From Microbacteriaceae bacterium VKM Ac-2854 (lineage in GTDB: Bacteria > Actinomycetota > Actinomycetes > Actinomycetales > Microbacteriaceae), in NCBI GenBank assembly GCA_013205085.1, contig JABMLH010000001.1, positions 496,001 through 560,000 of the forward strand: a stretch of DNA of 64,000 nucleotides. The letters are read 5' to 3'. This document shows positions 26,781 through 34,305 of this stretch, one piece after another (position 1 is the stretch's first letter; each line of letters begins with the position of its first letter). Made by a program: the position numbers and the translations under genes. The notes under the pieces are model-generated. The model was not told the DNA's origin and did not search any database. It saw only the letters and a list, made by a program, of their open reading frames with translations.

Positions 26781-27194
26781 ATGAGAAGACGCGCGGCGGC
26801 CGCCCTCGGAGCGCCACTGGTGATCGCGTTGTCGGCCTGCGCGCCGCTCGATCCCCTGTGCACCGAGATCGGCTACAGGAACTCGCTCTCGGTCACCGTG
26901 ACGGACGTCCGTGTCGCCGACATCGCGCTCTGCGCCGCCGACATCTGCGCCGCCGATCCGGACGCCGCCCCGCAGGGCAGGTCGTACTGGGTCATCCACA
27001 ACGTGCCCGGCCTGTGGCTGTTCGACTTCGGTTCCGACCTGCCCGAATCGGCGCAGTTCACCCTCACCGCGAGCGACGGCACCGTGCTCGATGACCGCGA
27101 GCGGGCGATCGACTGGACGCTGCTGGATGAGCCCAACGGCGCCGGATGCGGCTGGCGCGCCGGCCCGGCGGAGCTCGCGATCGAACTGGAGTGA
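26781..27194 (+). CDS. Small lipoprotein, unknown function
   Basis: 137 aa. ATG at 26781 follows CAGGATGAGGCC. A lipoprotein signal ends in LSAC (Cys about 20). The mature part has additional Cys residues (LCTE, IALCAADICAAD, GCGW) that may form disulfides. No family recognised. Divergent from terC and convergent with the inositol dehydrogenase gene. Confidence 0.75.
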   Translation: MRRRAAAALGAPLVIALSACAPLDPLCTEIGYRNSLSVTVTDVRVADIALCAADICAADPDAAPQGRSYWVIHNVPGLWLFDFGSDLPESAQFTLTASDGTVLDDRERAIDWTLLDEPNGAGCGWRAGPAELAIELE

Positions 27195-27212
27195 CGGGCG
27201 GCTCCGATCGGC

Positions 27213-28199
27213 TCAGTACACGATCAGCTCGGAGCGCCCCGTCTGCAGCGACAGTGTCGCGGCCTCGGCGATCGCCTGCGCCTTCAGTCCGTCCGCGAGC
27301 GAGGGGGTGATCGGGGCGCCGGATTCGAGGGCACGGACGAAGTGGGCCAGCGCGGCCGCGTAGGTGGGCTGAACCCGCTCGAACCAGCCGGCGTGCAGGC
27401 CGTCCTCGATCACGTGCGCGCCGGAGTAGCGCGAGACGTTGCCGCTGCGGTTGCGGCGAGCCTCGACCATGCCGGTCGAGCCGAGCACCTCGATCCGCTC
27501 GTCGTAGCCGTACCCGATCCGTCGGGTGGAGTCGATCTGCACCAGGGCGCCGCCGGGCAGGCGCAGGGTGACCAGCGACGTGTCCACGTCGCCGTACTCG
27601 GCTAGGCGCGGCTCGGCCAGGGTGGATCCGGCGGCGAAGACCTCGACGGGATCCAGCCCCGAGATCCAGCGGGCGAGGTCGAAGAAGTGCACGGTCTGAT
27701 CGCGCATCTGGCCGCCCGAGACCGCGATGTACTCCAGCGGCGGCAGGCTCGGACCGCGGGTGGAGAGCTGGATCAGTTCGATCTCGCCGACCTCGCCCGC
27801 GTCGACGATGCGCTTGAGTTCGGCGTAGTCGCGGTCGAAGCGACGGTTGAAGTCGACCATCGCGCGCGCATCGCCGGCGCTCGCCACGGCGGCACGGGCC
27901 TGGGCGAGGTCGAGGTCGATCGGCTTCTCGCAGAGCACCGCGAGCCCGGCCTGCGCCGCGCGGACCAGGTGTTCCGCGTGCGTGTCGGTGGAGGAGGCGA
28001 TGAACACGGCGTCGACCTCGGCCGGATCGAACACGCGGGCGAGTTCGGCGACGCGGGCTCCGTGTCGGGCGGCCAGCGATTCGGCGCGCGCCACGTCCAC
28101 GTCGTAGACGAAGCGGAAGTCGACATCGGGATTCGCGGCGAGCGAGGCGGCGTGCACGGTTCCGATGAAGCCGGCACCGATCAGGGCGAAGCGTTGCAT
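27213..28199 (-). CDS. iolG: Inositol 2-dehydrogenase-like Gfo/Idh/MocA oxidoreductase
   Basis: 328 aa. N-terminal Rossmann fold with GAGFIGTVHA (7-16), the family motif CEKPID (about 89-94), and a C-terminal substrate domain with MRDQTVHFFDLARW supplying the Asp/His pair of inositol dehydrogenases. Expected to oxidise myo-inositol (or a related polyol/sugar) with NAD+ in the cytosol. A site TGTCAGGACA, matching the IolR motif described in Corynebacterium, lies 43 bases upstream. No other iol genes are visible here. Confidence 0.82.
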   Translation of the reverse strand: MQRFALIGAGFIGTVHAASLAANPDVDFRFVYDVDVARAESLAARHGARVAELARVFDPAEVDAVFIASSTDTHAEHLVRAAQAGLAVLCEKPIDLDLAQARAAVASAGDARAMVDFNRRFDRDYAELKRIVDAGEVGEIELIQLSTRGPSLPPLEYIAVSGGQMRDQTVHFFDLARWISGLDPVEVFAAGSTLAEPRLAEYGDVDTSLVTLRLPGGALVQIDSTRRIGYGYDERIEVLGSTGMVEARRNRSGNVSRYSGAHVIEDGLHAGWFERVQPTYAAALAHFVRALESGAPITPSLADGLKAQAIAEAATLSLQTGRSELIVY

Positions 28200-28241
28200 A
28201 GGGGTCCTTCGACGGTGACGACGCTGACGCGGCTGGATTAA

Positions 28242-28251
28242 TGTCAGGACA
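28242..28251. promoter_or_regulatory. IolR-like (GntR-type) operator
   Basis: On the minus strand the site reads TGTCCTGACA, matching the degenerate motif KGWCHTRACA reported for IolR of Corynebacterium glutamicum at every position. It lies 43 bases before the inositol dehydrogenase start codon. Confidence 0.5.
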
Positions 28252-28254
28252 AAG

Positions 28255-29106
28255 CTACCGCGTCGCCTCGGCCCAGGGCGAGTCGTAGTACCGGGTGAGG
28301 CTGGCCGGATCGGCCGCGGCGACCACGGCGCGCAGCCACGGTTGCAGGGCGCGGCCGATCCGGCTGTTCACCTCGGCCTGCGCGGTCGCGAAGCGGGCGG
28401 CGGGCCAGTCGCGGGGGAGCAGCTGCGGCGGCAGGCCGGGATCCTGCAGCTGCGCGGCGAGGAAGACGTCGTACAGCTCGCGCCAGTGCCGCAGTGCCGA
28501 CCAATCGGGCTGCACCACCGCGTCGACGCGGGCGCAGCTGTCGAGCGCGCGCCGGTAGGCGCGATCAAGCTCCGAGAGGTTCCACGCGGTGTGCGCGAGG
28601 GTGAGCGCCTCGGCACGGGACGACGGGGTCAGGTCGACGCGATGGATCCACGCCTCTCCCTCGAATTCGTTCGGCTCGATCCGGAGCCGGTTCCAGCGAT
28701 CGCTCGTCGCGATCAGCACGCCGGCGCGGAGCTGGCCGTAGCCGGCGCTGCGGGCCTGATGCTGCAGGCGATCGCGCAGCGTGCGCTGCGACTCCGGCAC
28801 CGCGTAGATCAGCGCCGCGAAGGATCCGGTCCACGGTTCCGGGCCTCCGGTGCCTTCGATCTCGCGATACCGCGGCATCGATGCGGGGGCCAGCCGGAAG
28901 ACCGTTGTGCGCCCGCGCCGCTCGCTCTCGAGGGCGCCGAGTTCGCGCATCCGCGTGAGCAGATTGCGGGCGGCGGACTCCTGTCGGCCGAGCCCGCCCA
29001 GCAGCGCGACCAGGGCCGGCCCCGGGGCCTCGGCGGCGCCGATCGCGCCGAGGAGGAAGGGCACGTCGACCGCGGCGGGGGTCCAGCGGTAGCGAGCCGT
29101 CTCCAT
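28255..29106 (-). CDS. PaaX-like transcriptional regulator
   Basis: ATG at 29106 follows GAAAGGTGGTGCTTCGG. 283 aa: an N-terminal winged helix (ESAARNLLTRMRELGALESE, about 42-61), a central ferredoxin-like domain with WTGSFAALIYAVPESQRTLR, and a C-terminal helical domain (WRELYDVFLAAQLQ), the three-part order of PaaX-type regulators. These usually repress aromatic-acid catabolism; no such genes are beside it, so the target is unknown. Same strand as the inositol dehydrogenase gene, 55 bp upstream of it. Confidence 0.75.
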   Translation of the reverse strand: METARYRWTPAAVDVPFLLGAIGAAEAPGPALVALLGGLGRQESAARNLLTRMRELGALESERRGRTTVFRLAPASMPRYREIEGTGGPEPWTGSFAALIYAVPESQRTLRDRLQHQARSAGYGQLRAGVLIATSDRWNRLRIEPNEFEGEAWIHRVDLTPSSRAEALTLAHTAWNLSELDRAYRRALDSCARVDAVVQPDWSALRHWRELYDVFLAAQLQDPGLPPQLLPRDWPAARFATAQAEVNSRIGRALQPWLRAVVAAADPASLTRYYDSPWAEATR

Positions 29107-29225
29107 CCGAAGCACCACCTTTCGGGAACGTTTCGGGACGTTCTCGCCCGCGAAGGTGAGCACAGCCTAGCTTCGGCTCAGCGGCGGTGATCGGCACCGG
29201 CGCACTACGACCGGGAGGCCGTCTG

Positions 29226-29465
29226 ATGTCCACCTCACGCACCACGATGCACCGCGACGCCGCTGCGTCCGCCACTCTCGCCGCCGCCATCTGCATGGCG
29301 ATCACCCAGATCGTCGGGCTGGTGCTCGCGCCCGTCGACGTGGCGGCGATCCTGCTCTACGGCCTGTCGCTGAGCTTCATCGCCTTCGGCGGCACCTACG
29401 CCGGGGCGTTCTTCGTGAGCCTCGCGCGTTCGCAGCGCCGCTCCGCCGAGCATCCCGCCGTGTGA
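29226..29465 (+). CDS. Small membrane protein, two helices
   Basis: 79 aa from ATG 29226 (GGGAGGCCGTCTG before it). Two hydrophobic helices (SATLAAAICMAITQIVGLVL and ILLYGLSLSFIAFGGTYAGA) with a short basic tail. No family recognised. Confidence 0.65.
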   Translation: MSTSRTTMHRDAAASATLAAAICMAITQIVGLVLAPVDVAAILLYGLSLSFIAFGGTYAGAFFVSLARSQRRSAEHPAV

Positions 29466-29511
29466 GGCGCACCGCGGCCGCCATCGTGCGCTCCCTCCTC
29501 GCGGAGGGGCG

Positions 29512-29760
29512 CTACCAGATGGTGCCGGCGCCGAAGCCGAAGAGCACGAAGCAGAGCACACCGAGGCCGCCGCCGATGACGGCGCGGGCCACGCCGGCGC
29601 CGTTCCGGGCGAGGCCCTTGAGCAGGCCGATCACGCCGAAGACGACGGCGAGGGTGGCCAGGATGCCACCGAGGATCAGGCCGATGAAGAGCGGGATGGG
29701 CGTGAGCACGAGCCCGATCACGCCGAACACGAGGGCGGCGGTGGCGGCGGAGTTCTTCAT
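29512..29760 (-). CDS. Small DUF4190-like membrane protein
   Basis: 82 aa with two glycine-rich hydrophobic segments (AALVFGVIGLVLTPIPLFIG and GGGLGVLCFVLFGFGAG) separated by VVFGVIGLLKGLARNG, resembling the DUF4190 repeat. Its ATG overlaps the stop of the FUSC gene (ATGA), so it is translated with it. Confidence 0.8.
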   Translation of the reverse strand: MKNSAATAALVFGVIGLVLTPIPLFIGLILGGILATLAVVFGVIGLLKGLARNGAGVARAVIGGGLGVLCFVLFGFGAGTIW

Positions 29761-30803
29761 ACCTCGATCCTGCCAGTTCCGAGGGTGTCCTGGCGCGCCC
29801 GCCGGTGCGCGATCAGCACGAAGACCACGCCGACCGCGACGCCGAGGGCCGTCTCGACCAGGCGGTCGCGCAGCAGCACGCCCTCCTCGACGTGGTGCGC
29901 GAGCTCGACCATCAGGATCGCCAGTGGCGTGACGAAGGCGAGCGTCAGCCCGTAATTGCGTCCGACGAACAGCTCGGCGAGCACCTGCAGGCCGACGACC
30001 ACCAGGATCGTGGCGAGGGTCGGCAGCCCGAGGGCGAGGATCGCGGCGGCGACCCCGATGCCCACGACGGTGCCGAGGATGCGGTGCCCGGCGCGCACGA
30101 GCCGCGCGGTCGTATCCGCGCCCGAGACGGCGGCGACTCCTGCGACCATCGCCCAGTACGGGTGGCCGAGCCCGGTCAGGGTAGGGATGAGGCCCGTCAC
30201 CAGCACCACGGCGCCGTAGCGCAGCGCGGTCGACACCGAGGCGTTCGCGACGCTGACCCGCCACGGGGTGTGCACGAGTCGGCGGGCGCGCGGATGGGCG
30301 TAGCCGACGAGTCCGATCAGCATCGAGAGCACGGCAGAACCCGCGGCGAGCCCGAAGGCGACAGGGATCTGCGCTGGCGCGGTGGGCACCGAGGCGCACG
30401 CTGCGAGCGCGAACACGGTGAAGAGGGGGCCGGGCGGATGCCAGTGCAGCGCATCGGAGACCAGGCTCGCGAGCGCAGCGCAGACGGCCACGACGGGGAT
30501 GACCAGCCATTCGCGCGCGGGCGAGACGGCGACCGCGGTGCCGATGGTGACCATCGCGACCAAGTAGATCGCCGCGGACGCCTGCATCCGCAGTCTCGGC
30601 AGGTGCGTGTGCTGGCGGCCGTAGAGCGCGGTGAAGGAGCCGAAGGTCGCGTAGAGCGACAGGTCGACCCGGCCGATCGACCACAGGATCAGCAGGGGAA
30701 CGGCCACGGACAGTCCGGCCCTGACGGCGACGCGGTGCGCGCCGTTGTGCGGCCCGAAACGGACGAGATCGCTCGGGCGGAGGAGGGGATCGGTTGTCGT
30801 CAC
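29757..30803 (-). CDS. FUSC-family aromatic-acid/efflux membrane protein
   Basis: 348 aa; two blocks of membrane helices (about 25-175 and 190-330) in the pattern of the fusaric-acid-resistance-like FUSC family (VAVPLLILWSIGRVDLSLYA; LIGLVGYAHPRARR). GTG at 30803 is preceded at six bases by TAAACT on its strand, suggesting a leaderless transcript. Divergent from a MarR gene across an 18-bp palindrome that covers both -10 regions, so MarR control is likely. Probable efflux of small acids. Confidence 0.82.
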   Translation of the reverse strand: MTTTDPLLRPSDLVRFGPHNGAHRVAVRAGLSVAVPLLILWSIGRVDLSLYATFGSFTALYGRQHTHLPRLRMQASAAIYLVAMVTIGTAVAVSPAREWLVIPVVAVCAALASLVSDALHWHPPGPLFTVFALAACASVPTAPAQIPVAFGLAAGSAVLSMLIGLVGYAHPRARRLVHTPWRVSVANASVSTALRYGAVVLVTGLIPTLTGLGHPYWAMVAGVAAVSGADTTARLVRAGHRILGTVVGIGVAAAILALGLPTLATILVVVGLQVLAELFVGRNYGLTLAFVTPLAILMVELAHHVEEGVLLRDRLVETALGVAVGVVFVLIAHRRARQDTLGTGRIEV

Positions 30804-30808
30804 GGATA

Positions 30809-30826
30809 TAGTTTACTTGTGAACTA
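30809..30826. promoter_or_regulatory. MarR operator between divergent marR and FUSC genes
   Basis: TAGTTTACTTGTGAACTA is an imperfect 18-bp palindrome (TAGTT/AACTA arms). TATAGT (30807-30812, plus) and TAAACT (minus) are -10 elements for the two divergent genes and both fall in or against it. Confidence 0.7.
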
Positions 30827-31337
30827 TCCAGAAAGCGATGCCGAGCCCGATGCCGTCGAACGGATCCACTCCCGCTGGGCGCAGTTGCGACCGGAGCTCG
30901 ACCTCGCGCCGATCCCGCTGATCGGCCGCATCCTGCGCGCCGCAGCGCTGGTCGTGCGCACCAGCGACGATGTGCTGGCCCAGCACCAGCTCACTCGCGG
31001 CGAGTTCGACATCCTCACCGCCCTGCGCCGAGCGGATGCGCCGCAATCGCCCGGAACACTGCGCACCATCGGCCTGGCGAGCGGACCGGCCACCACAAAA
31101 CGGCTGCGCTCGCTGGAACTGCGCGGCGTCGTGGCGCGCTCGGCGAACCCCGCCGACGGCCGCGGCGCGCTGATCGCCCTCACCGCCGCCGGCGTCGCGT
31201 TGATCGACGAGGTGTTCCCTCTCGTGCTCGGCGTGGAGGCCGAGATGCTCGCGGGAGTGCCCGACGCGGAGCTCGCGCCGACGGCGGCGGCCTTGCGCAC
31301 TCTGCTCGCCAGCGTGGAGGCGCGCGCGCTCGCGTAG
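30819..31337 (+). CDS. MarR-family regulator (leaderless)
   Basis: GTG at 30819 begins VNYPESDAEPDAVERIHSRW; no ribosome site is present and TATAGT ends six bases before the GTG, so transcription probably starts at the start codon. 172 aa winged-helix protein with HQLTRGEFDILTALRRADA and TTKRLRSLELRGVV as recognition region and NPADGRGALIALT as wing. Its operator overlaps its own promoter and that of the divergent FUSC exporter. Confidence 0.88.
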   Translation: MNYPESDAEPDAVERIHSRWAQLRPELDLAPIPLIGRILRAAALVVRTSDDVLAQHQLTRGEFDILTALRRADAPQSPGTLRTIGLASGPATTKRLRSLELRGVVARSANPADGRGALIALTAAGVALIDEVFPLVLGVEAEMLAGVPDAELAPTAAALRTLLASVEARALA

Positions 31338-31347
31338 CGTGGGGCGC

Positions 31348-32385
31348 ATGTCCGTCACCGCGAGCTTCCTGGTGCCGAAGCGGCCGCCCGCTCTTCAGCT
31401 GTTGAAGACGGCGCTGGCCACCGTGCTCGCCTGGCTGGTGGCCGGCCTGATCTTCCCGGAGACCCTGCCGGTGTTCGGCGCGATCGCGGCGCTGCTGGTG
31501 GTCGCACCGAGTGTGAACCAGTCGCTCGGCAAGGCGCTCGAGCGCAGCATCGGTGTGATCGCGGGTGTGATCGTCGGCTCGGTGATCGGCGGGCTCTTCG
31601 GTGACCGCAGCTTCATCGTGATCGTCGCGATCGTGGCCGCGATCGCGGTGGGCTGGCTGGTGAAGCTGACGCCCGCCTCGGCCGTGCAGATCCCGATCAG
31701 CGCCATGCTGGTGCTCGCGGTCGGCTCGGTCACCCCGGGATACGCCGTCGACCGGATCGTGGAGACCCTGATCGGCGCGGCGATCGGCGTCATCGTGAAC
31801 GTCGCGATCGTGCCGCCCGTGGTGCTCGAGCCCGCCGAACGGGCCGTCGGGGCGCTCGCCGATCAGCTGGCCGATTCGCTGGACACGCTGGCCGAGGTAC
31901 TCACCGAGCCGACGTCGCGCGTGCGGCTCGACGAGATGCTGATCTCGGCGCGCCTGCTGCAGCCGATGCTGGTGAACGCCGAGGCCACCGTGAAGGCGGG
32001 GGAGGAGTCGCTGCGACTGAATCCGCGCCGCTCCCGTCACCGCGACCGGCTGGGCACCCTGCATGAACTGCTGCCGCGACTGACCCGACTCACCACGCGG
32101 GTACGCGGCATGTCGCGCACGGTCTACGACCTGTACGACGACGGGCTGCGCGCGGAGGCGACGATCGGCGAGATCGCGGTGCAGCTGCGCCGTGCCGCGC
32201 ACGATCTGCGCCTGCTCGTGCGCACCGAGGTCGAGCTGCCGGAGCCCGAGCCGCTTACCGATGAGTTCCCGGCGCTGACCGCACCGCTGGTGATCACGAC
32301 CCCGCATCCGGAGCACTGGATCCTGATCGGCGCGCTGATGGAGGACCTGCGACGCGTCCGCGCGGACATCCTCGACGAGGACTGA
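31348..32385 (+). CDS. FUSC-like (ArAE) membrane protein
   Basis: 345 aa from ATG 31348; TAGCGT seven bases upstream suggests a leaderless start, and a GTG nine bases earlier is an alternative. Residues about 20-160 carry six hydrophobic segments (LLKTALATVLAWLVAGLIFP; GVIAGVIVGSVIGGLFG), then a long soluble helical tail with heptad spacing, as in aromatic-acid exporter proteins. Follows marR closely, so two FUSC-type proteins flank this regulator. Confidence 0.8.
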   Translation: MSVTASFLVPKRPPALQLLKTALATVLAWLVAGLIFPETLPVFGAIAALLVVAPSVNQSLGKALERSIGVIAGVIVGSVIGGLFGDRSFIVIVAIVAAIAVGWLVKLTPASAVQIPISAMLVLAVGSVTPGYAVDRIVETLIGAAIGVIVNVAIVPPVVLEPAERAVGALADQLADSLDTLAEVLTEPTSRVRLDEMLISARLLQPMLVNAEATVKAGEESLRLNPRRSRHRDRLGTLHELLPRLTRLTTRVRGMSRTVYDLYDDGLRAEATIGEIAVQLRRAAHDLRLLVRTEVELPEPEPLTDEFPALTAPLVITTPHPEHWILIGALMEDLRRVRADILDED

Positions 32386-32405
32386 CCGCGTCCGCCCCTC
32401 GCTCT

Positions 32406-32477
32406 CCCCGCGAGATGCCACTTGTGTACGCCCCGCCCCGCCCGGCGTGTCGCGTGCGCAAGTGGCATCTCGCGGGG
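32406..32477. repeat. 72-bp hairpin element with 18-bp perfect arms (AGATGCCACTT family), copy 1
   Basis: CCCCGCGAGATGCCACTT (32406-32423) pairs with AAGTGGCATCTCGCGGGG (32460-32477). The loop contains CGGCGTGTCGCGTGC (32443-32457), which is also in the loop of the related element at 58841-58917. Lies just before a gene with its own promoter. Confidence 0.9.
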
Positions 32478-32507
32478 GTCCTACAGCGGGGGTCCTACAG
32501 TGGGGCC

Positions 32508-33026
32508 GTGGAGACCTTCATCGCGTTGGCCGGATTCGTCGGGGCCTGGCTCCTCGTCGCCGGGCCGGTGTATCAAGCCGCCCTCGAACTCGCGGAGGAG
32601 GCGACGGAGAAGCCGAACAGCATCAGCCGCGAGGAACTGGTGGCGCGGGTGCCCGCGCCGCCGCCCGTCTCGCCGTGGTGGTGGCTGCTGCCACCCGTCG
32701 GCTACGTGCTGAATCGGCGCCGCTCGAGGGCGTGGCGCGAGCAGATGATGGAACTGATGCAGCCCGAGGACATGAAGCACATGATCGAGTTCAGCCGGAA
32801 GGCGACGGGATGGCTGCTCGTGGCGACCGGCGGATTCGCGATCGCCCTGAAGGAGACGTGGGAGCTGGGCGAGCACTTCGAGTGGCCGACGGCGATCTTC
32901 TGGACGCTCGTGGTTGTGATGGCGCTGGTCTGCTTCGGCTACACGGTCAGCAACCTGCGCCGCAGCGAGCGGATGCTGCGCGATCCGGGACACACCGGGC
33001 AGCGTCAGCCGAGGAGCCGCCGGTAG
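32508..33026 (+). CDS. Hypothetical membrane protein (leaderless)
   Basis: 172 aa from GTG 32508; TACAGT ends six bases before it, so probably leaderless. Four hydrophobic segments (FIALAGFVGAWLLVAGPVYQ; WWWLLPPVGYVLN; WLLVATGGFAIAL; FWTLVVVMALVCFGYTV) and a charged loop with WREQMMELMQPEDMKHMIEF. No family recognised. Its 3' end overlaps the convergent glycosyltransferase gene by 22 bases. Confidence 0.7.
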   Translation: METFIALAGFVGAWLLVAGPVYQAALELAEEATEKPNSISREELVARVPAPPPVSPWWWLLPPVGYVLNRRRSRAWREQMMELMQPEDMKHMIEFSRKATGWLLVATGGFAIALKETWELGEHFEWPTAIFWTLVVVMALVCFGYTVSNLRRSERMLRDPGHTGQRQPRSRR

Positions 33027-34111
33027 AGCGCATCGAGGGACGCGGCCGCCGCCGTCCAGGTGTGCTCGGCCGCCCAGGCGATGCCGCCCGCGCCGAGTCG
33101 GGCGCGCAGTTCCGCGTCGGCGAGCAGTGCGTCGAGGGCCGCGGCCCACTCCGCCGGCTCCGCGGAATCGACGAGCAGGCCCGAGCGGCCTTCGGCCACC
33201 GCATCCGTCAGCCCGTCCGTCCGGCGGGCGAGGACCGGTGTGCCGGAGGCGGCGGCCTCCAGAGCGACGAGCCCGAACGTCTCGACGGCGCTGGGCATCA
33301 GCGCGACGGCGGCGCCGCGCAGCAGCCGCGCCGTCTCGTCGCGATCGATCGGACCGGTGAATCGCACCGGCAGCCCGCGCGCCGCCGCACGCACCTCGCC
33401 GAGATAGCTCTCCCGGCCCGGCGCGGCGCCGCCCACGATCGTCAGCGCCGGCGGCCCCGCGAGCAGGCCGAGCGCGCGCACCGCCAGCAACTGGCCCTTG
33501 AGCGGTTGCACCCGGCCGACGAGCACCACACCGGAGCGCGGTCCGGTGCCGGGCACGAACCGCGGATCCACGCCCGGCGGCACCACCACGATCCGATCGG
33601 CCGGCACGGCGTAGCCCGTCTCGATCGTCGAGCGTTCGGAGGCGCCCGCGACGACGACCGCATCCGCCGAGGCCAGCACCCACCGCTCCGCCTCGATCCG
33701 CTCCGGCGGCTCTGCCGCGTCGCCGGGGGCGAGGCGGGCGTTCTTCGCCAGCGAGATCGAGTGCATCGAGTGAACGTGCGGCACCCCGAGGAGGGCGCCG
33801 GCGAGCCCCGAGACGAAGTAGTGCGAGTGCACCAGGTCGCAGCCGCGGGCGGCCTCCGCGAAGGCGCCGGCTGCTCGCGCCAGGGCGTACTTGTCGCCGG
33901 CCTCCACCGGCACGCCGACCACCTCGACTCCCGGCGCGAGCATCCGGCTGCCCTCGCCGCGGGTGTACACCGTGACCTGCCAGCCGAGCGCGGCGATCTC
34001 GGGGAGCACGCTCGCCAGGTACACGTTCATCCCGCCGGCGTCGCCCGTGCTCGGCCGCTCCAGCGGTGAGGTGTGAGCCGAGATCACGGCGAGGCGGGGC
34101 ACGCGATCCAT
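33005..34111 (-). CDS. GT4 glycosyltransferase, MshA-like
   Basis: ATG at 34111 chosen because the conserved N-terminus begins there (LAVISAHTSPLERPSTGDAG). 368 aa GT-B fold: acceptor-binding GGMNVYL, HSHYFVSGLAGALLGVP, and the C-terminal donor site VGRVQPLKGQ and SAVETFGLVALEAAASGTPV with the EX7E pair. Closest to MshA (D-inositol 3-phosphate N-acetylglucosaminyltransferase of mycothiol synthesis), but 50-60 residues shorter than typical MshA, so another sugar or acceptor is possible. Confidence 0.8.
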   Translation of the reverse strand: MDRVPRLAVISAHTSPLERPSTGDAGGMNVYLASVLPEIAALGWQVTVYTRGEGSRMLAPGVEVVGVPVEAGDKYALARAAGAFAEAARGCDLVHSHYFVSGLAGALLGVPHVHSMHSISLAKNARLAPGDAAEPPERIEAERWVLASADAVVVAGASERSTIETGYAVPADRIVVVPPGVDPRFVPGTGPRSGVVLVGRVQPLKGQLLAVRALGLLAGPPALTIVGGAAPGRESYLGEVRAAARGLPVRFTGPIDRDETARLLRGAAVALMPSAVETFGLVALEAAASGTPVLARRTDGLTDAVAEGRSGLLVDSAEPAEWAAALDALLADAELRARLGAGGIAWAAEHTWTAAAASLDALYRRLLG

Positions 34112-34305
34112 CGTACGGAGTCCCGAGATGCACCTCGGCGGACCAGATGCGCCGCCGCGCCTCTCCGTCAGCCTGGCTGGGCACGTCGACCGCAGCAGCG
34201 AACCTCGCGAAATTTCGCGAGGTTTCGCGAGTGGGGGACTGGCGCCACCGGGCACCGACCTGCGGTTGAATAGAAGGATGCGTTTCCGTCGGGAGCGCGC
34301 AGATT

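Noticed and set aside
25553-26863. Longer N-terminus for TerC extending to 26863
   Set aside because: The extra codons lie across the riboswitch-like leader; the conserved protein starts at 26554 with a good ribosome site.
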